A DNA stretch of 64,000 nt from positions 1,087,681 to 1,151,680 of the forward strand of contig MNCI01013895.1 in assembly GCA_015680685.1 (NCBI GenBank). Direction: 5' to 3'. This stretch comes from Gnetum montanum. Its lineage: Eukaryota > Streptophyta > Gnetopsida > Gnetales > Gnetaceae. Below are positions 57,101-64,000 of the stretch, one piece after another. Each line of letters opens with the position of its first letter. The stretch's first letter is position 1. Position numbers and translations under genes: made by a program. Under the pieces are notes generated by a model. That model did no database searches, was not told the DNA's origin, and saw only the letters and a program-made list of their open reading frames with translations.

Positions 57101-57340
57101 CGAGGATAAAATACTTCAACGCTTAGCAGCTAGCATATACAGAATACCTCCAGAGATGGATGCAGGCCCATCTCAAGTTAGCTAAGATTTATTGTATTGT
57201 ATTTTATTTTATGATATATGATCATAATTTGACTCACTATTTTATTCTTGCTTTATGCAAGACCCAAATGAGGATGTAGGACCTAGTGGGGTGGGGGATA
57301 AAGATATTAGTGGAGACTTATAGCCCATTGGCAAATTGTT
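54176..57340 (+). pseudogene. antisense extra coding region inside element J
   Basis: Plus-strand coding pieces lie opposite to J's own genes. From 54271: FVIDNDGLHDQEGMLALAQT and YAKFYLKFKELGWLDGKWAS. The 114-codon frame 54665-55009 (VFEIIDSIFVDLFNVPFDGI), then VKLEVAHKIYPIFWAYAFCK. Next an acidic segment 55771-55950 (EEEEAPATEEKAPTIDEP), a charged helical part, and the 103-codon frame 56874-57185 ending MDAGPSQVS. T-rich stretches ending in AG (54.60-54.64 kb; 55.73-55.75 kb) and a donor-like GGTGAGTAT (55692) suggest introns; a possible start is ATG at 54176, and a possible last exon ends at 57321-57323. The IDSIF..LFNVPF pattern and following helix resemble the second coding region of A, that is, PF20167-like by eye. 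Function unknown; stops are present. Confidence 0.5.
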
Positions 57341-57462
57341 TTTCTTTGAAATGAAACACTTGTTGTTATGTATTCTAAGTATGCACTTATATTTAATGAA
57401 AAGTAAAACACTTGTTTTATTCATTTTGGTTGATGCTTTTGTTAGTGTGCATGGGCCCCTTG

Positions 57463-57640
57463 TTCTAGTTTAAGGCCATTTCGGGCCATTGCTAGTTTAA
57501 GGCCATTTTGGGCCGTTCATAGTTTAAGGCCATTTTAGGGTAAAAGTAATGTAATTTTTTAGAGTGGGGTTGCTAGTTTTAGGCCTTGGCGGGCCATAGA
57601 GATAGTTTAAGGCCATTCCAGGCCATAATTGCTTCAACTA
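57463..57640 (-). repeat. TAGTTTAAGGCCATTT units between protease and the antisense region
   Basis: Five units with the plus-strand core TAGTTTAAGGCCATTTTGGG CC; the inner GGCCATTTTGGGCC is a short dyad. Related to the other two J arrays, with GGCC replacing GGTC. Confidence 0.7.
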
Positions 57641-57790
57641 ATGCTAGCGGGAGAGATAATGAAAACAACAAACTTAATGTAGAATGGAAATCATGCGAAC
57701 AGAAGTATAAAATTCATTGAAGCAAAGTGGAGGTAAAATTTAGTTATGCAATTTTTTCCTAATCCAATGTGGGTTAGGCAAGGCATAGGC

Positions 57791-58440
57791 TCAAGAAGCC
57801 TTGCATTGGTTTTCCTCTATGCTATCATCTTCTATTTCTAAAGGCAATTCAGCCCACATGGTTTCTTCATTTAAATCAACAATTTTGGATGGCTTATTTG
57901 TCAAACATGGAATTTTAGCATGAATGGATGATTCATTTTTAGAGGTTTCTATATCTAATTGCTCCATGTCTATATTTTTTATGGCTCGGGGAGCTACTTC
58001 ATTACCAAAGATCATCACCTCTCCACCCGCATAGGGTAGGTGGATCTCTTGGTATATGGGTGAGAAAACAGCTCTTAGTTGGGCTAACCATGATCTTCCC
58101 AAGATCAGGTTAAACCTAGGCATCTCCTCTACCACAATATATATTACACTAGTGGGAAACTAGTTCCCTGCTATGAAGTTGATGGTAACAGTCCCCTTGA
58201 CCACGACACGTGCCCCATTGAATGACTTTAAACATGAGGTTGCTGTGGGCTTGATTTGATCCACCAGGCCCAATTTGCCCACTATGGGGAATGGTATCAC
58301 ATTGGTGGCAGCCTCGTCATTGATGTGTACTCTACGAATTTTATATTGACCTACACGAATCATGATAAACATGGGGGAGGTAGTCACTTGACCTTTCTCG
58401 AGGTCATCTTTGATGGCTTTGTCATGAAATGTTAACTAGG
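57791..58440 (-). pseudogene. Element J aspartic protease
   Basis: Frames 58387-58160 and 58135-57791 are in register, separated by a stop. They give FIMIRVGQYKIRRVHINDEA, ATNVIPFPIVGKLGL (position of the D-G-G/S loop; the catalytic Asp-Gly pair reads Asn-Asp-Glu here, so inactive), then FNGARVVVKGTVTINF, RFNLILGRSWLAQLRAVFSP and YQEIHLPYAGGEV, the second half of the retropepsin fold. An acidic C-terminal tail ends at TGA-equivalent position 57791-57793. It is in a different frame from gag, with the shift near 59.1 kb. Confidence 0.7.
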
Positions 58441-58934
58441 TTGGCCATGGTTCTTCAGCCACAGAGGGAAGCATAATAGCATGGAAAGCTTTCTCTTTGG
58501 CTAGCATGTTTTCACTAATAGAAATAGATGCTAACATGTGAACCAAAGCCTCACGATTCATCGTAGCAATCATTATTAAGTGGTATAAGCTTAATGTTTT
58601 GTTCTTTTGTTTCAAGGATTATTTAACCTATGAAAGTGCATTTAGGAAGTCTTGCCCACTGTCTGATTACTTGTTAAATTTTTCTTCTTCTATGCACCCT
58701 AGAAGATGAATCTCCCAAGGGGGAGTGGCTTTGTGTTAGATATAAGCTTTTTTGAATTAGAGGATGATGGTTGCATGTATGTGTTTCCACCATTGGCTAA
58801 TGATGATGAGGTCATGGGAATTGTGGACAAGAGGGTGGGCTTAGGAGGGCCCAATGTAGTGCATTCTCTAGCCAACTTATCTTCTAGAAATTCTTTGCAT
58901 TTTCTTATATGAGGAGGCTAAGACATAGGGCTTG

Positions 58935-61508
58935 TCACTCGACTTTGGATAGTAGGGGAATTCGCATGCTTTGGAACCTTGATAACAAATGGTGCCTACA
59001 TTGTTGTAGTGGGACGTGATGTAGTTTTAAGTATAAAAAGTGTAGCAGATGTCTATGGAGAGGCCCTAACGACAAAGGGGGTTTGTGACCTGGTTGTTGT
59101 TGAAGCTTTAGCATTGCGAGGGTGGTGGGTGCATGAACCATGAATGGTTCATGTTGTGGTTCTGCATTATCATCAATGCCAATGGCATAGATAGTGTAAC
59201 ATGCATTGTTAGCATTCAAAGGATCTTTGTAAACATTCATTGTTTGGTTTTTAGGTCGAACAAGACTACTCTCATCTAGGACCAACTTACCTTGGTTAAT
59301 CATTCACTAGATATCATCTTTCAATGCTAGGCAATAATCTGTATCATGCCCACACAATTAATGATAATCACAAAAATGCTCTAGCCTAAAGTTCCTAGGT
59401 ACTGGTGGTTCATTAGGCATAGACAAGGAGGGGTCTCAAAAGACTTCACAGTACCTTTGGTGATGCTTAAGGGTATCCTCTAACATTCGTTTATGTTGAA
59501 TACGCCTAGCTCCTAGTAGTTGTTTCAGAAGCTTCAAAGGCTTAATTGGTAACGGGGTATATTTTGAGCAATCCTTGTGCTCAAAATTTGACCTTGGCAA
59601 AGTTTTCACTATGGGTGTTGATGCTAGGGGCTGACTAGTGCTACTGGAGCTAGTTTTTATGTTAGTGGGGGCTTTAGGTGTTGTGGTAGTCTTTTTACTA
59701 TTGTTGGGCTTGGTCTCATTAGCCACAGTGGACACCGTGGTTGCTGTGGCCTTCCCTTTCTCCTTGTCTTTCTTTGTATGTGTGTTTTTATAGGCTATGT
59801 AGGCTAGATCTCTACTAGCCACTACTGCATCCTGAATGCTTTTAGTTTGAGCAAATGCTTGGCTAAGGGAACATGGAGCCAAGTAATATAGTTTGGATTT
59901 GATAAAATTTTTTACTGCTCCTTTGAAAATAGCCAACAAATGGGCATCGACAATTGGCTCATGTATTTCATTTAGGGTAGCGATCCAATGTTGTATGAAT
60001 TTTTGCACGGATTCTAGTAGTTCTCGTGTAACCTTCATGAGCTGATCTAAAGTGCCTTTTGGTTTCAAGTTATACTTAAAACGAGTTACAAATTGACTTA
60101 GCAATTCTTCTAATCTTGAGATAGAAGCGTGGGCAAGCATGTAGTACCAGTCTAAGGCTTTTCCTATTAGAGACATGGCAAAAACATGAATCATGGTATG
60201 GGGCCATGGTTGTAGTAACAAGGATTTAGACCTGAAAGTAACCAGGTGTACATTTGGATCACCTTTCCCATTGTATTTTGTAAATTGGGGAGGTTGTACC
60301 CTAGGGGGCAATGTAAGCATGGGAACAACTAGACTAATCGGGTCATTTTGGTAGAAGTCCATGACTTGGACAGTTTCAAAATTGACGACTTTGAGCCATT
60401 TAATTTCTTCGGTGAGGGTCTAGATGAGCTAAAAGTCTTTGTCTAGATTTGGAGGTGTTATAGGGGGTTGTGAAGCTACTGGAGTAGCCATTGTTGGTGG
60501 CACTGTTGGTGCGATTGCTAGTCCCATTGGGGATGCTGTCAAAATAGCTCTTGCTAGTGGCGTTGTTTGAGAAGCCCACAACCTAGTGGGTGGTGCTACT
60601 TGGGTAGCTAGCATTGGTGCCGCTACGAGGATGGTTATCTGCCTAATGGTTGGGGTAGCCCACAACCCTATTTTTGGTTGTGTTACATGTCAAACTTGGT
60701 ATGTTTGATGTTGTGCGTATTGTGGCATGTGAGACATTTGAGTCGTAGGAAAAAAGGTCATTGATGTTCACCATGTGGTTGAGGTTGGGCCTCCTACTGA
60801 TGGTGGAATGGGTATAGAGGAGGGGACAAAAACAGAACTTACATGTAATTATGATGTAGGCATGGTGTGTATGTATGGCAGTGTGGGCATCACAGACATT
60901 GGGTGTGGGGCTTGGATAGACTAGGAAGGATGATTAATAGGAAATGAGGTTGAAGGGCTTGCATGCTAATACATTGACAACATTTGATGGCTACCCATTA
61001 CCAAAGAGGGCTTGGGCTAGAGCAGTGTCATGGTAGTAGCAAAAGAGGTGGAAGATTGTGGTTGGTGCGGACGAATGACAGAGGTGGTAGGAACTATCAC
61101 ATAGATTGGACCACAACCTTCAAAATGGTGGTCTAACTCCTCTTAGCCATCATGAAAAGGTTCATCATAGTGGGACATTGTGTCCCATTCTCTTGATTTA
61201 CTTAATTGCACAAGTTGGTTTAAAAGCCATTGGCATGTGTCTGTGAGTGGGATAGTGGTATCAGATATAGGAATGAACTCCCTTCCGTTCTGATGAATGA
61301 TCTCAAAGTTACATTTTTCCTCCCATTCATGATGGTCCAACGGTAGATTTTCTTGGATTTTTGCACACAAAAAATTATATCACTCTTCATCTTGAGGTAG
61401 ATGTTCAGGCGATTGATGCTATAGTCTAAGAGACTACCGTGGTACTTGCATTGGGTTGGGCGGTCACTCAGGATTCGTGGTGTATTGAAAAAAGTGAGAC
61501 ATATCCAT
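58935..61508 (-). pseudogene. Element J gag (Tat type) with zinc knuckle
   Basis: One frame from ATG at 61508 (MDMSHFFQYTTNPE) to 58935, about 858 codons, interrupted by stops but without a net shift. N-terminal part (61.37-61.14 kb) with EEKCNFEIIHQNGREFIPIS; Pro/Thr/Ser-rich middle (61.1-60.4 kb); capsid domain in the 308-codon open frame 60362-59436 (FTKYNGKGDPNVHLVTF, GKALDWYYML, YNLKPKGTLDQLMKVTRELL, IVDAHLLAIFKGAVKNF); a Lys/Thr/Ser linker; and a CCHC-like knuckle near 59370 (FCDYH, stop, LCGHDTDYCLALKDDI) with C-x2-H, GH and C. Gag packages the element RNA in virus-like particles. Confidence 0.8.
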
Positions 61509-61642
61509 ACTCACGGTAAGAACTAAAGTGGTAATAGGATTTATTTTTCCTATATGAAAAAAAGTATAAGAGGAGAGATACGCGTGTGAAAAAATTAAAG
61601 ACAGTATGTTTTCAAGCTAAACAACAGTGTAATGCAATGGAT

Positions 61643-61778
61643 AGCATATCATAGTGGATAGCATAATGTAGTGAACAACATATCACAGTAGACAGCATAA
61701 CGTAGTGGACAATGTATCATAGTAGAAAACGTAACTCAGTAGACAAGGTATCATAGTAGACATCATAACATGGTAGAC
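61643..61778 (-). repeat. 17-bp tandem repeat, 8 units, in the J leader
   Basis: Eight exact 17-bp steps (61643, 61660 ... 61762), consensus near AGCATATCATAGTAGAC alternating with AGCATAACGTAGTGGAC, so the higher-order period is 34 bp. Confidence 0.85.
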
Positions 61779-61800
61779 ATGTAGTGTCACACAGTAGATA

Positions 61801-62090
61801 GTTTAGGAGCTACTACATTGATAGGGTCACTACGCTACATGGGACGCAGGTAGTGTAACGTAGTAGATAGGTAGTGTAGTACAATAGATAGTTTAGGAAC
61901 CGCTACACTAACAAGGTTTCTATGCTACATAAGACATAGGTAGCATAATGTAGTAGATAGGAAGCATAGTACAGTAGATGGTTTAGGAATCGCTACACTA
62001 ATAGGGTTGCTATGCTCCACAGGATGTAGCTAGTGTAACATAGTAGATAGGCAGTGTAGTACAGTAGATAGTTTAGGGATTTTGTCCTAT
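61801..62090 (-). repeat. 90-bp tandem repeat in the J leader
   Basis: GTTTAGG starts at 61801, 61891, 61981 and 62071, an exact 90-bp period for three full units and part of a fourth. Each unit holds CGCTACACTAATAGGG, GCTATGCTACATAGGAC-like and TAGTGTAACGTAGTAGATAG words. Confidence 0.85.
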
Positions 62091-62234
62091 AGGGTTCTAG
62101 ATGAATTATCATGGTGACCAATCTACACCATCCATTGTGTAGACAACCACAAGGGTATCATGTCTACACTAGTAGGTTACTGCTGACGGGGTGCAGACAG
62201 CATGCAGGATTACCTGTAACACACGAAAGAGACA

Positions 62235-62263
62235 CGGAGGTTCAAGCCCTTCTTCTAGCACCA
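62235..62263 (-). promoter_or_regulatory. Element J primer-binding site (tRNA-Asn)
   Basis: The plus strand shows the 3' end of a plant tRNA-Asn(GTT): T-arm GGAGGTTCAAGCCC, acceptor strand TTCTAGC, then ACCA where the tRNA has GCCA. Over 29 bases I count two differences, one of them a G to A at a CpG. The minus strand is therefore the primer site, beginning TGGTGCTAGAAG, six bases inside the LTR edge at 62270. Confidence 0.7.
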
Positions 62264-62268
62264 AAAAA

Positions 62269-64000
62269 TTGTGATCTTTGAAAATGTCGGTGGCTGGAAC
62301 ACCAAGAGGTTATCAGGTGTACAACCTAATCCCGAATCCATGCAATGGCCATGCTAGAGAAAACAGAAATAGGATGCCTTGAACGGTATGGTCAATCAGT
62401 TAGGGACTTATGCGGTGTAGAATAACCGTATGCAAATAGTAATTTTAAAACATAACATGCTGAGGTTGAAATGGAAGAAAATGTGGGGTGCATGACAATA
62501 GAAATGCATCAAAGCATGTAACTAGGATAATAAGCATAAACAAGTGTACATGAATGCAACATATATGCTATAGCAAAAAAGGAATGAGAGCTTAGGTGAG
62601 GGAATGCACCACCCCAAAATTGGGGGATTTGATCTTTTTTTGGCTGATGAATATGTACAACTAGTGTATAGTACTGGATAGGCATAGCTGCCAATGGAAT
62701 GATATGGTCATAGCTCCTAGATTACTGCCAATGGGGGCTAACAAGAACTGATGAGCTAATGCTTGCTAGGCTGAGATCCACTATGCTAGGTTGAAGAGAG
62801 ATCCAGGAAGTGCTACTACTAGGATTTACTATTCATCAACCTTTTATTTTCCAATCTCTTTGCCAAAGCTTACTGCAAGAATCCAATTGCCAAAAGACAA
62901 CCAAAAGCCAACCCTTTGAACGTTGTTTACTATGGTATTTATAGAGCCAAGAGTGGGAGGAAGATGTGGTTTGGATGCCATGTGTCTTGGGTCCCACATA
63001 ACTTGAATGTGGAGGTGTCATGTTGGCATGCCATGCTCAAAGTGTGGTGCTACGCTGATATGTTACACTAAGTGGAATGAGGACAGAAATGAAACACCTA
63101 CCAAGTTGTGACCATATCTTTTAGACTGCATGTGCCAAAGTGCAGGGAACTACTACATTTTTACAAAAAGGCTTACATCAAATGTAAAGTGGAGCCTATG
63201 CTCTAGGACTACATTTTCCCTCCTCTTGCGAGTAAGGTCAAGTGTAGGAACAATTTTGAGAATCAACAAGGGGGTGCAAAAATAAAGCAAACTACTGATC
63301 TTGTTTGTCGAGGAGATGCTAGAGTAGAAATCACCATCGCCAATGAGTTCTGGAACTTCGGGATATGTCCTACAACTTCTTTTTAAGTGTTACGCTACTT
63401 ACACTATTTAGCATAGCAGAGTAGTGTGAATACTTACTCACTATGCTCTGCTATGCTACATAGCATAACACAATGTAGCGATCACCTTTGAGGAAAATAT
63501 TTCTTGAAAACTAAAAGTATCCCTCTGAGCCTTGGCAAGGCATGTTGTTTCAACAACTAGCCATTATACTTTTCATGTTAAAGGATCTTGAGACTTCCTA
63601 GTTTCATCCCTGGGGCACCTTTCATCTTTGAGTCCCTACTACGTTGTGCTATGCTAAGCAACATAGCACAACATAGCAGTTAGTCTAGAAGGAATTTGAA
63701 TCACAACATGAAATGTTTTGTCAAGAGACTTTGATTGAGACCTAAGGGCAAAGTGGGATAGGTAGTCTTGGAGGTTGAAGCATGACCAAGTGCAATTCTT
63801 TTGCTAGAAAAACTTGATGGAGGATCTTCTTGCATTTTCACCCTACTAGGCTATGTAGCATAGCATAGTGTAGCACCTAGTTTTGCCTAAATTTTGACTT
63901 ACTTTGCAATTTTTCTATCATGGGATCTCAGTCATATTCTAAGGTGGTAGTAGAACAAGCATTTTTCACGGTCGAGGAATGGGTAATTGTGTTTTTCACA
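62269..64000 (-). mobile_element. Element J 5' LTR (partial, continues past the window)
   Basis: Matches 44596-46310 in order, including the hairpin cores centred near 63455, 63660 and 63858. By eye about one base in eight to ten differs from the 3' LTR. Confidence 0.8.

Larger units (their letters stand above)
44597..64000 (-). mobile_element. Element J, large Tat/Ogre-like LTR retrotransposon (minus strand, runs off the right edge)
   Basis: Minus-strand order: 5' LTR (from beyond 64000 to 62270), tRNA-Asn primer site, leader with 17-bp and 90-bp repeats, gag (61508 to about 58940), protease, repeat array (57.5 kb), block with an antisense coding region (57.34-54.18 kb), GCTA-rich block (53 kb), repeat array (52.3 kb), pol (52141-48668), repeat array (48.25-48.63 kb), non-coding sequence, hairpin, 3' LTR (to 44597). 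Size exceeds 19.4 kb. A second RNase H domain after the RT-linked one is the mark of the Tat lineage; the large size and the gap between protease and RT recall Ogre elements. J is inserted in C. Confidence 0.85.

Noticed and set aside
62235-62263. tRNA-Asn gene
   Set aside because: Only the T-arm and acceptor 3' strand are present, with no D-arm or anticodon; its place next to an LTR makes it a primer-binding site.

Overview
The window is plant nuclear DNA, almost entirely nested and decayed LTR retrotransposons of the Ty3/gypsy superfamily, with what looks like the 3' end of one low-copy host gene at the left edge (about 1-560). Evidence for a plant: Athila-type and Tat-type gag and pol sequences, primer-binding sites matching plant tRNA-Asp and tRNA-Asn, and loss of CpG and CHG sites as expected from plant cytosine methylation. 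The species cannot be named; AT-rich, heavily nested, old insertions suggest a large seed-plant genome.

Left part (2.6-15.9 kb): a mosaic of broken copies. D (plus; LTR 2578-3491, primer site, gag start) is cut at 3821 by M (minus; 3' LTR 3822-4738, polypurine tract, non-coding tail, gag to 8628). F (plus; shortened LTR 8715-9051, primer site, gag) runs into a Tat-type gag fragment (11.84-12.54 kb). Then come unrecognised AT-rich sequence, a G-type LTR (14459-15306) and a minus-strand RNase H fragment (15.6-15.86 kb).

Middle (18.3-36.6 kb): a clean double nest. Element B, an Athila-type copy with gag, protease, RT, RNase H and integrase (18351-36637, target duplication AACTT), has element A (19095-27100, target duplication ATAAG) inserted in its 5' LTR. 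A has gag but no pol. In place of pol it carries a second coding region with its own LTR-like promoter. The sequence flanking B on both sides holds a hairpin array and may belong to the minus-strand Tat-type element K.

Right part (38.6-64 kb): K (minus, integrase C-terminal half) is interrupted at 40189 by C (plus, gag-only, related to A), which is interrupted at 44597 by J (minus, Tat/Ogre-like, over 19.4 kb, running off the right edge). Read on its own strand, J has a 5' LTR, a tRNA-Asn primer site, leader tandem repeats, gag with a zinc knuckle, protease, a 5.6 kb block holding an antisense coding region between repeat arrays, then a single-frame pol (RT, RNase H, second RNase H, integrase), another repeat array and a 3' LTR built around hairpins spaced about 200 bp.

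The most notable unlisted signal is a rigid promoter grid shared by otherwise diverged LTRs of D, M, G, A, B and C: GATATC-like hexamers at steps of 14, 14, 14, 20 and 14 bp, the last starting 23-25 bp upstream of TATAAATA. All element genes here are dead copies with many in-frame stops; none can make an intact protein.
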